A DNA stretch of 7,185 bases from Bacteroides sp. CAG:1076 (GTDB lineage: Bacteria > Bacteroidota > Bacteroidia > Bacteroidales > Bacteroidaceae): the NCBI GenBank assembly GCA_000436795.1, contig HF993169.1:1-7185 (forward strand), written 5' to 3'. Made by a program: the position numbers and the translations under genes. This document shows positions 1 to 6,630 of the stretch, one piece after another (position 1 is the first letter of the stretch; every line of letters starts with the position of its first letter). A model generated the notes under the pieces. It was not told the origin of the DNA. It saw only the letters and a list, made by a program, of their open reading frames with translations, and ran no database searches.

Positions 1-2
1 TA

Positions 3-270
3 TTGCAATATTATGTTGTCAGGGTATTATGTTGTTGTGTTATCATGTTATTGCAATATTATGTTGTCAGGGTATTATGTTGTTGTGTTGTCATGTTATT
101 GCAATGTTATGTTATTAGGGTAGTATGTTGTTGTATTATTATATTATTGCAATGTTATGTTATTAGGGTAGTATGTTGTTATGTTACTATGTTATTGCAA
201 TGTTATGTTATTAGGGCATTATGTTGTTGTGTTATTATGTTATCAGGGTATTACACTATTGCAATATCAC
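3..270. repeat. Hierarchical tandem repeat: 16-bp subunits in 48-bp units
   Basis: TTGCAAT recurs at 3, 51, 99, 147 and 195, exactly 48 bp apart. Each 48-bp unit divides into three 16-bp subunits of the types TTGCAATATTATGTTG, TCAGGGTATTATGTTG and TTGTGTTATCATGTTA, which share a TATGTTR-like end. Units 1 and 2 differ at one base, and later units differ by several substitutions but no indels. The fifth unit is followed by one extra 16-bp subunit at 243-258 and then a final TTGCAAT at 259, after which the pattern decays. The array touches the left edge of the window and probably continues beyond it. The plus strand is strikingly T/G-rich. Because 48 is a multiple of three, an open frame runs through it, encoding 16-residue Cys/Val-rich repeats. 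I regard this as a by-product and call the array non-coding. Confidence 0.85.
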
Positions 271-559
271 AACAGAACTCATTTATACATACGCTGATTA
301 TCAATATATTACAGTATTTATTAAGCAGCGCATACAACTTTACTATAACAATCTGCATACTATTATATGATACAGATTGATATGTAATATCTGTAAATCA
401 GGATGCCATAGTTCAATACAGCATAAAACTTTCAATATTGAATATTTAAATTTCGGTAAATAACTAAATATCAGGCACTCCATTCACGCGATATTCAACT
501 CTGCATACAGGTTTGTCACAAACAAACTGATATTTACATTTTTCATCAGGCAAATACGA
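271..559. other. Gene-free AT-rich intergenic stretch
   Basis: I see no convincing gene, RNA gene or terminator here. Minor features are a perfect 12-bp palindrome TTCAATATTGAA (431-442) and a short hairpin GTTTG-TCA-CAAAC (511-523). Neither is strong enough to assign a role. The stretch separates the tandem repeat from the inverted-repeat cluster. Confidence 0.5.
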
Positions 560-679
560 CTCTATTTATAGCTATAAATGGGCATAGAGCCACAATCCAC
601 TTTAAGTGGATTCTCTGTTCAAACGAACAGAGCAAGTTGTGTTTTTGTACGACAGAAAGTGTTCTGCCATACAAAAACA
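560..679. other. Cluster of four inverted repeats (structured RNA or small dispersed element)
   Basis: Four inverted repeats sit almost back to back. ATTTATAGCTATAAAT (564-579) is a perfect 16-bp palindrome, flanked by CTCTAT (560-565) and ATAGAG (584-589), which could pair as an alternative. AATCCACT / AGTGGATT (594-601 / 605-612) has a TTA loop. CTCTGTTC / GAACAGAG (613-620 / 625-632) has an AAAC loop. TGTTTTTGTA / TACAAAAACA (640-649 / 670-679) encloses an inner CAGAA / TTCTG stem (653-657 / 662-666). Such density is unlikely by chance and is typical of a structured RNA or of the ends of a small mobile element. No transposase gene is present and the coding strand, if any, is unclear. The only long reading frame over it (from 578, plus strand) is cut through by the hairpins and looks spurious. 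Confidence 0.6.
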
Positions 680-766
680 AGCTTACAGGTTCTCAAGTTC
701 CTCCAAAGTCGGAAGTCTCAAAATGTTGTCTTTTACATAAACCATCAATATAATATTACAAGAATA

Positions 767-1054
767 TCATTTAACTCCTTGCTTTAAAGCACACTTTGCT
801 TTAACTGGATCTCTAATTAGCCAATCAAGTGTAATGAATGCTCCAACAGGTTGCATTTTCATTGAATTTACTAAATATTTGTATGAATACCCCTCAATTG
901 TGATGTCCGGCTCATTGTTATCTATTATCCACTGTTTGAATGCTGAAGAAACTTGCTCACTAAAATTTTTAATCTTTATAATAGTCTTCTCACGCATAAA
1001 CTCAGGATAACCTTCTTTTATAAGAATATCCAAAATTTGTTTATCTTCTATCAT
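767..1054 (-). CDS. Hypothetical small helical protein, last gene of the operon
   Basis: This is a 95-aa protein of unknown function. Its ATG at 1054 overlaps the stop of the metallopeptidase gene (ATGA), so the two are probably translated in a coupled way. The sequence is predicted mostly helical: an N-terminal region (EDKQILDILIKEGYPEF... then SEQVSSAFKQWI) that superficially recalls small three-helix modules. The short strand-like segment PDITIEGYS and a C-terminal helix (AFITLDWLIRDPVKAKCALKQG) follow. There is no signal peptide or transmembrane segment. Coupling to the peptidase gene suggests a partner, inhibitor or immunity protein for it, or a chaperone for the cargo. I cannot assign a family and the role is inference. 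No convincing intrinsic terminator follows the TGA at 767-769. Confidence 0.82.
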   Translation of the reverse strand: MIEDKQILDILIKEGYPEFMREKTIIKIKNFSEQVSSAFKQWIIDNNEPDITIEGYSYKYLVNSMKMQPVGAFITLDWLIRDPVKAKCALKQGVK

Positions 1055-1710
1055 ACGATTGGTTGATCTACGAGTTCATTATTAAGAAATTGCTCTTTAT
1101 TTTTAACTCCTTGCTCTTCTTCCACTTGTGCAAGCATTTGTCCTTCATTATTCTCTGGGACCATATTGTCTGCAAAATCAAAAGCATCTGCTTCAACGGG
1201 TTGCTCACGGTATGCTTCATAATCCAACCATGGAGATATATAGTTCTCAAAATTTTGTCGCCATATATCGATTGTATTGTTATCAACAGAAACCGAATCG
1301 GGATTCTGCACGGAGCGATGTTGAAACGCATGCCTTGATTCATGAAGAATAGTATTAAATAAACCAGAACAATCTGGATTTTCAAGGCTGTTAATATTGA
1401 GTTCGATAGAGTTTGTCGATGGGTCATAACCACCTTGCATAGAATATGGCATAGGTACGAAACCAAACTCAGTACCAATTCCCATTGTTTTGCTTACTTC
1501 ATTATAAAAGGATGTTGCTATTCGCATTCTATCTTCAAGTCCAGAATCTGCGTATTCTTCAAACAACCCCATTTCTTTAAATTGCTCAACAATAGAAATA
1601 CAGCCATGTCTCATGTCCCCTTCATTAATATAGGACAGATCTTGATGTTCCTCTAATAAAGGAGATATGATATTATGTATTTCTGATGTAAAAAAATCAA
1701 AAGTGCCCAT
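1051..1710 (-). CDS. HExxH zinc-metallopeptidase-like protein
   Basis: This 219-aa protein starts at ATG 1710, inside the last codons of the preceding gene (14-nt overlap in a different frame). Its middle contains HESRHAFQH at ~123-131, a clear HExxH zincin motif with zinc-binding His123 and His127 and catalytic Glu124. About 45 residues later comes YREQPVEADAFDFA (~167-180), whose Glu173 is a plausible third zinc ligand, the pattern seen in gluzincin-like proteins. The stretch GGYDPSTNSIELNINSLEN (~93-111) before the motif resembles the edge strand that often precedes HExxH in small zincins. There is no signal peptide or membrane segment. Similar small zincins occur as toxin domains in polymorphic toxin loci, and others act as processing proteases. 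Here it could be a second effector or a maturation factor for the cargo. The catalytic motif is solid and the substrate is unknown. The stop overlaps the next gene as ATGA. Confidence 0.85.
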   Translation of the reverse strand: MGTFDFFTSEIHNIISPLLEEHQDLSYINEGDMRHGCISIVEQFKEMGLFEEYADSGLEDRMRIATSFYNEVSKTMGIGTEFGFVPMPYSMQGGYDPSTNSIELNINSLENPDCSGLFNTILHESRHAFQHRSVQNPDSVSVDNNTIDIWRQNFENYISPWLDYEAYREQPVEADAFDFADNMVPENNEGQMLAQVEEEQGVKNKEQFLNNELVDQPIV

Positions 1711-1966
1711 TTGCTAATACGTTTCGTCTTTCTTCAACTTGAAAATAGCCTCTATTAAGGAAGTATTCCTTTCTATTGGCAACAAGGTCGACGTCTTTGT
1801 AGGCAAGTTGACGCATAATACTTGCTCTGCTTTCTGAATTCATCAATACATTTGACTCGTTAACACCAAACTTATTGACACTTACTTCAAATACTGAGCC
1901 TTTAGTAATGACGTTTCCTTGATTAAGGAACATATTAGTTTTAGCAGTCAGTAAAAATGTAGCCAT
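1697..1966 (-). CDS. Hypothetical small protein, candidate accessory or immunity factor
   Basis: This is an 89-aa protein that I do not recognise with confidence. It starts with the ATG at 1966, two nucleotides after the nuclease stop, in an A/T-rich leader. The sequence looks like a compact alpha/beta fold: alternating hydrophobic residues at the start (ATFLLTAKTNMFL), then KGSVFEVSVNK, then a likely helix (SRASIMRQLAYK), and a final strand-like segment around NRGYFQVEE. There is no signal peptide or membrane segment. It faintly recalls small Bacteroidota DUF proteins with an N-terminal strand pair, such as DUF6140, but this is a memory-based guess. Its end overlaps the next gene by 14 nt. 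A place directly after a nuclease toxin gene is the classic position of an immunity gene, so that role is possible though unproven. Confidence 0.8.
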   Translation of the reverse strand: MATFLLTAKTNMFLNQGNVITKGSVFEVSVNKFGVNESNVLMNSESRASIMRQLAYKDVDLVANRKEYFLNRGYFQVEERRNVLANGHF

Positions 1967-1968
1967 AA

Positions 1969-2658
1969 TTAATTTCTATTTAATTCGTTATATCTATTTC
2001 GCCAATACGCTTCACGCTCTTTTCTAAACACTGGACGCTCTATTTCTGAGGTTTTTGTCTTATCATGCAAAATACCATCATTAGTTTTATGCTCAGTGTC
2101 TGTCAACTCAGCGAGAGGACTATCTGGCTTTTGACCGATATGATGTAAATTTATTCTTTCTCCGTCAGGGCCATATGGAGCTTTACCTTCTTTTATCAAG
2201 TCCATATTGGTTTTACCACTCCATCGATCTGCAACTTCATCACCATACAAAGAACGCATTCGATTAATTTTGTCTTGTGGAATTTTTGCATTCCAATCAA
2301 TATCAGTACGTTCTAAATTTCCATTAACGTCTTTCAATCCTGCGTCTTTATAAACATCTGCTTCTTCTGGAGTTTTGATTGCATCTATGATTTCATCAGA
2401 CCATCCAGTTTCATCTTGTAAAAGAACCTTTTCCTCCAAAGACAAACCTGTTTTTTCAGAAGGCTCCTTACCCTCAATTGGATTATTAAGTTCGCCTAAA
2501 GAAGTAATTTCTTGCCCTTGCAGCCCCTGTATATGTTCTTTTGAATCTAATTCGATAGGAGAGTTCAATTCCGCCTCTGATATTTCAGATAAAGAATTTG
2601 CTTGTTCTAACAATGTAGAACTGCTTACTTCTTGTGTAAGTGCTTCTAATCCTAACAT
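1969..2658 (-). CDS. Polymorphic-toxin-like protein with C-terminal LHH (HNH/EndoVII) nuclease domain
   Basis: This 229-aa protein looks modular. Residues 1-70 are Ser/Leu/Glu-rich, with a duplicated ELN(S/N)PIE motif at ~30-36 and ~56-62. Residues ~72-125 form a second segment (around ETGWSDEIIDAI and EEADVYKDAGL). I recall this segment as common ahead of toxin domains in gut bacteria. The C-terminus (~135-229) carries the nuclease signature: Leu171-His172-His173 followed by IGQKPDSPLAEL and a further His190 in the TDTEH segment. That arrangement is typical of the LHH branch of the HNH/EndoVII superfamily, a metal-dependent DNase fold widely used as a toxin tip in interbacterial competition systems. 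There is no signal peptide, so secretion would need a dedicated route, and the ATPase encoded just upstream is a candidate. The next gene starts 2 nt after this stop codon. The family call is strong. The role as an exported toxin, rather than an intracellular defence nuclease, is inference. Confidence 0.85.
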   Translation of the reverse strand: MLGLEALTQEVSSSTLLEQANSLSEISEAELNSPIELDSKEHIQGLQGQEITSLGELNNPIEGKEPSEKTGLSLEEKVLLQDETGWSDEIIDAIKTPEEADVYKDAGLKDVNGNLERTDIDWNAKIPQDKINRMRSLYGDEVADRWSGKTNMDLIKEGKAPYGPDGERINLHHIGQKPDSPLAELTDTEHKTNDGILHDKTKTSEIERPVFRKEREAYWRNRYNELNRN

Positions 2659-2673
2659 AGTGTTTTTAATTAG

Positions 2674-2697
2674 CCTCCCTCTTTTTTCAGAGGGAGG
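2674..2697 (-). other. Intercistronic GC-rich hairpin between ATPase and nuclease genes
   Basis: The 46-nt gap between the ATPase stop and the next start contains a perfect 9-bp inverted repeat, CCTCCCTCT / AGAGGGAGG, with a 6-nt loop. It is the most G+C-rich element of the operon. On the minus strand it is followed by CTAATTAAAAACACT and then the ATG at 2658, with no U-tract, so it does not look like a normal intrinsic terminator. It could protect the 3' end of the ATPase message, cause partial attenuation, or mark the boundary between the core and cargo modules. The downstream arm contains GGAGG, but 15 nt from the ATG, which is far for a ribosome-binding site. Confidence 0.75.
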
Positions 2698-2704
2698 AAA
2701 TATT

Positions 2705-5700
2705 TTACATTAGTTTTTTCTTTGTTTTTTGTAGCCAAGCATTGTATATCTTTAGTCGATTTTCATCGCCAATAGAATAATCACGCATCAGACTCTGACA
2801 TAAAGACAACTCCAATTCTGAAGGGATTGATTCAACCTTTTCATTGATAATCTTTTTTAACCCATCTGTAAGTTCATCGAAATCTCTGACTTGTTTTGTA
2901 AGTTTGAGAATTTCTTGCTTGGTTCCAAAGATTCCAGAGATAACCCAAGAGAATTTCTCGTATTCTTTGTTCTTCCAAATGCTGGCAGTACCAGTCTCCT
3001 CAAATTCTTGTATTGCTGCAAATATGTTAAGTTTTACATACGTTGGAAGATTAGTTGAAGAGATACCATTTTTTATCTTTGAAATAGACTCTTTAACATC
3101 AAATTGTGGCTGTTCAACCTTTTCTTTCATCATAAATCTGAGTATTTCCCTAATGACAGGTTGTTCATTAGTTGGTTCCTCAACGTCTTCCATAAACACA
3201 TATTTAAGTCTTTCACCTTTATACATGTTTATGTGACAAAGGACGGGCTCTTCCCAATCATTTTGGTAAACGACAGCAACACCTGTAGGCAGTTTAGCTA
3301 TTTCATCAATTTGGTTATCCTTCATTGCAGCAGACTTTCCAGATATCTTTCTATCGGATTCTTCTGGTAATCTCATGATAATCTTAGTGTTCGTATTCCG
3401 TATTGCAGAAATATCAACAGCACCAGGAGATTGGTCAACAATTATGAACCCTTCGCCATAAGTTCTCATTTCTGCAATAGCATTTGAAATCATCTCAACA
3501 GATTTTCCTGCAACATTACTACCTTCCATACTTTGTTCTTGAGAACAGCGTTTGAGAATGTTATGAGCTTCTTCCAGAATTGTAACATGACGCAGTTCGC
3601 TGTTAGCTTCGATTCCGCTGTTGGCTCTGTATTCGTTAAGACGCATAATTAGAACTCCCATGATAAGAGCTTTAGTTTCCTGAGAACCAATTCTGCTAAG
3701 GTCAACGATTACATTTTCATCAAACAAAATATCATCACCAATTTCTTTTCCTGAGAAAATTTCACCATTAATACCATTGGCTAATGATTTAACGCGAGTA
3801 ACTAAAGAGCCTTTGTAGTTGCTTTTAACCTCTTCAGAATATGACGATGCTTCAATTACCGTTTCTAACTCCCAAATTAAATCCGAGAATGTTGGAAAAA
3901 TTTCTTCTGAATATTTATTCTTAGACTTTATTAAATCCCAACCGCAATCTTCATATGAATTGAGTACTGCTTCCTTAAGCACAGCAGGCATAGCCGCATA
4001 CATTGGCCAGCAAACATTAAATATTTCTATTAACCTATCTGCATGTTCAAGAACATGAACCCCCTTGGTAAACCTAAATGGATTAATTCTTAACAAATTT
4101 GATATAAGAGGGTTTGTTCCAAAAATATGCTCAGTACCAAACACATTTTTATATTCTCCCTTGGCTGGTTCAATAATCAAGAACTTAGTGTTTGCTTTTC
4201 TAACACTATCTATTAATTTGTAAACAGTTTCACTTTTTCCACATCCAGTAGAACCTGTAACAAATACATGCTGTGTCAGACTTTTAACATCGAGATGAAC
4301 CTTATTATTGGGCATGTCAATACCTTGATCAAAGATACAACCAAGTTCAAATGATTTACGATTCTCGTAGTTACTCAACCTTACGACCTCTTTACCCAAT
4401 GTTACATGTTCTACCACAGGAAAACCAGGTACACTTTTTCGAGGAAGCCCTATCATAATTGCCACCTCTTTACTACTAAGCATTGTAGTAGGTGTGAGCA
4501 CCATAGATTGTTCTGATATAGAATTATGATAGACAAACTGTGGGTGTGTAAGTCCACACACATATTTGCTCAACGATAAATATGACGGATTGTCATTATA
4601 CCATGTATTTATTGCAGAGAACTCTACGCCTGATTGTTCACCCTGTATTATCGAACGGAAAATTGTTGCTCCAGTTTCAGCTATTGCACGATCTGTTTCA
4701 TAAGACAAGAAGTATGCATTTACAGCCCAAAGTCCGCTACTTTCACACACAGATATACGCTCTAATTGTTTGTCAATCTTTTTAAGGATTTCCTGGATGT
4801 GCTTATCCTTTACATTAACAGTCAATGAACGGGATGTTCCCTGAGTGTTGCTTTCACTAAAAGTATTGCTAGTGTTCTTTGTTTGAGATTTTGATCTAGT
4901 ATCGCTTTGACTACTTCCCTTTGTGAAACTATCTGAAGATGTGTCGCTTTGGTTGGTAGAATGGGTGTCGGATTCACTTTTCGTTTTTGACTTGCTTGTG
5001 CCTGCATTAGCAGAAAGAATAAACGAAATACCTCCAGATCTATTTCTGCCTTTTGTATCTGATATACCACTTGTATGACTATCAGAACTTCCAGTTGTAT
5101 GTGAAGTGGTATGTGTATGACTGGATGACGTGCCCTCCGTATGGCTAAGCCCATGAGTGATGGATTCGCCAATCGTATTAGAAATTGATGTTGACAAGGA
5201 TTCGTTACTTGTTAAGTTCAGTTGCTGTGACTCGTATATAGACAAAGCACTGCTGATGGTTTCATATTGAAAACGTATATCCGTAACTTTGTCTTGGCTT
5301 ATACTTGATGCCAAAATAACAGCAGTATATTCTTTGCCTTGCATCGCAATAGCAAACTTTTCAATTCCTTGAATGAATGTGGCGTTTGTGTATTCTCCTT
5401 TGCTATTTTTCTGTGCAGGAATACCTGAGCACATACTTATGGTAGTTGCCTCAGTCATTTTATGAATCAAGTGTTCCTGTTCTGAGCGATCTGCACCTGG
5501 TCTTTTGATTGACAAATCAGAAATTTGAGCACCAGGAAATTGCCCTATCATAGCGTTCGTAAAAGTTTCCGCTACAGAACTTGCCGTTCTTTCAGAATCT
5601 TCACATTTTACACCAAGATAGAAATCCGTATGATCCTTATGCCCATCAACTATCATAAACACAGAGCCCTTTGTGTAGGTCATTGCGCTTACAATGCTTA

Positions 5701-6073
5701 TGAACTTATCTGTAGCATATTCATCTTTTTCATACACCATCTTATTTACTTTAAAGATGATTGTATCATTTAATGATATATCACTATCCAAAGATACTAT
5801 CTCCAAGTTTGACAATCTTGTAAGATAGTTTTTTAATACCACATCATCAACAAGTGACAACGCCTGACTTGCGTTAATCTCATATCCTTTAATGTCGGTA
5901 GAAGATTCTGTACGAGCTATCTCTTTGTATGGCATACGTACAGGCTTTTGTTCATCTACGGGTTGTATTTGCTGCTGTGGAGCAGGAATTGCCTCCTCCA
6001 CTAATTGATTTTCACTTTTTGGGGTTAAGCTTTTTCCCTTAAATTCTTCACCCCTATTCTTCCACAAACTCAT
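2705..6073 (-). CDS. HerA/FtsK-type (DUF87-like) P-loop ATPase with Ser/Thr-rich insert
   Basis: This 1122-aa protein carries a clear ATPase core. Walker A is at ~607-614 (GSTGCGKS, Lys613), followed by IEPAKGEYK at ~634-642, a signature I associate with DUF87-type bacterial HerA-like proteins. Walker B is at ~830-838 (VTILEEAHN, acidic pair Glu834-Glu835). The segment VDQSPGAVD around 879-887 and the conserved-looking RNTN (Arg892) fit a sensor region and a possible arginine finger. Ahead of the core lie a Pro/Gln-rich N-terminal tail (~25-50), a folded-looking domain (~60-280) and a low-complexity Ser/Thr/Gly/His/Asp region (~285-420). A helical C-terminal domain occupies ~955-1122. HerA/FtsK family members form hexameric rings that pump DNA or protein, and related ATPases power conjugation and type IV/VII secretion. 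There is no signal peptide or membrane segment. The gene is coupled by ATGA to a membrane-hairpin protein and followed by a nuclease gene. The ATPase call is firm. Whether the substrate is DNA or protein is not visible from the sequence. Confidence 0.93.
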   Translation of the reverse strand: MSLWKNRGEEFKGKSLTPKSENQLVEEAIPAPQQQIQPVDEQKPVRMPYKEIARTESSTDIKGYEINASQALSLVDDVVLKNYLTRLSNLEIVSLDSDISLNDTIIFKVNKMVYEKDEYATDKFISIVSAMTYTKGSVFMIVDGHKDHTDFYLGVKCEDSERTASSVAETFTNAMIGQFPGAQISDLSIKRPGADRSEQEHLIHKMTEATTISMCSGIPAQKNSKGEYTNATFIQGIEKFAIAMQGKEYTAVILASSISQDKVTDIRFQYETISSALSIYESQQLNLTSNESLSTSISNTIGESITHGLSHTEGTSSSHTHTTSHTTGSSDSHTSGISDTKGRNRSGGISFILSANAGTSKSKTKSESDTHSTNQSDTSSDSFTKGSSQSDTRSKSQTKNTSNTFSESNTQGTSRSLTVNVKDKHIQEILKKIDKQLERISVCESSGLWAVNAYFLSYETDRAIAETGATIFRSIIQGEQSGVEFSAINTWYNDNPSYLSLSKYVCGLTHPQFVYHNSISEQSMVLTPTTMLSSKEVAIMIGLPRKSVPGFPVVEHVTLGKEVVRLSNYENRKSFELGCIFDQGIDMPNNKVHLDVKSLTQHVFVTGSTGCGKSETVYKLIDSVRKANTKFLIIEPAKGEYKNVFGTEHIFGTNPLISNLLRINPFRFTKGVHVLEHADRLIEIFNVCWPMYAAMPAVLKEAVLNSYEDCGWDLIKSKNKYSEEIFPTFSDLIWELETVIEASSYSEEVKSNYKGSLVTRVKSLANGINGEIFSGKEIGDDILFDENVIVDLSRIGSQETKALIMGVLIMRLNEYRANSGIEANSELRHVTILEEAHNILKRCSQEQSMEGSNVAGKSVEMISNAIAEMRTYGEGFIIVDQSPGAVDISAIRNTNTKIIMRLPEESDRKISGKSAAMKDNQIDEIAKLPTGVAVVYQNDWEEPVLCHINMYKGERLKYVFMEDVEEPTNEQPVIREILRFMMKEKVEQPQFDVKESISKIKNGISSTNLPTYVKLNIFAAIQEFEETGTASIWKNKEYEKFSWVISGIFGTKQEILKLTKQVRDFDELTDGLKKIINEKVESIPSELELSLCQSLMRDYSIGDENRLKIYNAWLQKTKKKLM

Positions 6074-6618
6074 TTTTTTCTATCGTTATAGAGTAAATAA
6101 CCGCCAACTGCCATACCGATGATACCTAAAGATGATACCGCATAAGCTACAGCTGCCTTTTCAATGAATAATCCTGCTACTGTAAGTGCCGCACCACCAA
6201 TTGTGATACCTGCGTGAATCTTCTTCTTTGAATCGTATGGATAAATATATTCTTCCTGATTCGTAGAAGCATTTGATTGACGTTGAGCCAACTTCAAGTC
6301 TTCAGCATCAAGCTTTGCAGCTTTCTCTTTTAACACTTCCTTTGCTAAATTACAATAGAAATCAAGACGTTCGCGAGAGAAATTAAAGTCAAGGTCATTC
6401 TTGACTTTAAATAGCAAATCTTCAGACCAGGCAGCCATGTTTTCTTCAAAAGAGCCGCCATCATGAACATCATACAAATTTGAGAACACAGTTTCAGCAT
6501 AAGAACGCATTTCCATGAAGCTCTTTCCTCTTGGATCAAGCAACATTTCGTTTGCAAGAAATAGGCGAGTACTTACCAAGTCTCCTGCATCTACTACTTT
6601 TTTGAACTTTGATTTCAT
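6070..6618 (-). CDS. Hypothetical membrane-anchored paralogue with C-terminal TM hairpin
   Basis: This protein has 182 aa and no family name that I recognise. Residues 1-100 form the domain shared with the preceding gene (about 60% identity), including LLDPRGKSF at ~26-34, LYDVHDG at ~48-54 and NDLDFNFSRERLDF at ~74-87. A polar linker follows (~101-134). Two hydrophobic Gly/Ala-rich segments come next, at ~135-152 and ~157-177, separated by a short polar turn (EKA). The protein ends in the charged tail NDRKK. This predicts a two-pass membrane hairpin with the N-terminal domain in the cytoplasm. There is no signal peptide. Its TGA stop overlaps the ATG of the ATPase gene (ATGA, 6070-6073), which implies translational coupling. 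A plausible role is to anchor the ATPase or the soluble paralogue to the inner membrane. The topology is well supported and the role is inference. Confidence 0.88.
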   Translation of the reverse strand: MKSKFKKVVDAGDLVSTRLFLANEMLLDPRGKSFMEMRSYAETVFSNLYDVHDGGSFEENMAAWSEDLLFKVKNDLDFNFSRERLDFYCNLAKEVLKEKAAKLDAEDLKLAQRQSNASTNQEEYIYPYDSKKKIHAGITIGGAALTVAGLFIEKAAVAYAVSSLGIIGMAVGGYLLYNDRKK

Positions 6619-6625
6619 ATATTTT

Positions 6626-6630
6626 TCCTT
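6626..6630 (-). promoter_or_regulatory. Shine-Dalgarno-like AAGGA before the second gene
   Basis: On the minus strand the 12-nt gap between the first two genes contains AAGGA, seven nucleotides ahead of the ATG at 6618, in an A-rich context. It supports that start codon. The other starts in the cluster have only A/T-rich leaders, so this is the one junction with a recognisable ribosome-binding site. Confidence 0.5.

Noticed and set aside
3..258. CRISPR array
   Set aside because: The spacing is regular but the would-be spacers are themselves copies of the same 16-bp motif, so this is a simple tandem repeat. No cas gene is nearby.
3..380. Open frame through the tandem repeat encoding 16-residue Cys/Val/Leu-rich repeats
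   Set aside because: The frame stays open only because 48 is a multiple of three. The composition is a direct product of the T/G-rich repeat, and it runs off into unrelated sequence with no start signal or domain.
640..679. Integron attC-like recombination site
   Set aside because: The palindrome starts with GTT and ends with AAC, the opposite polarity to attC core sites. No integrase gene or cassette structure is present.
560..766. Intrinsic terminator for the operon
   Set aside because: The hairpins are present, but none is followed by a U-tract on the minus strand, so a standard terminator cannot be supported.
578..787. Plus-strand 69-aa open frame
   Set aside because: It lies over the inverted-repeat cluster and overlaps the 3' end of the last operon gene. 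It has no domain and its codons are dictated by the hairpins.
2375..2713. Plus-strand frames antisense to the nuclease and ATPase genes
   Set aside because: These are shadows of well-supported minus-strand genes with low-complexity, Ser-rich translations typical of antisense reads.
4822..5172. Second minus-strand frame inside the ATPase gene (116 aa)
   Set aside because: It is an alternative frame of the Ser/Thr-rich low-complexity region and has no independent support.
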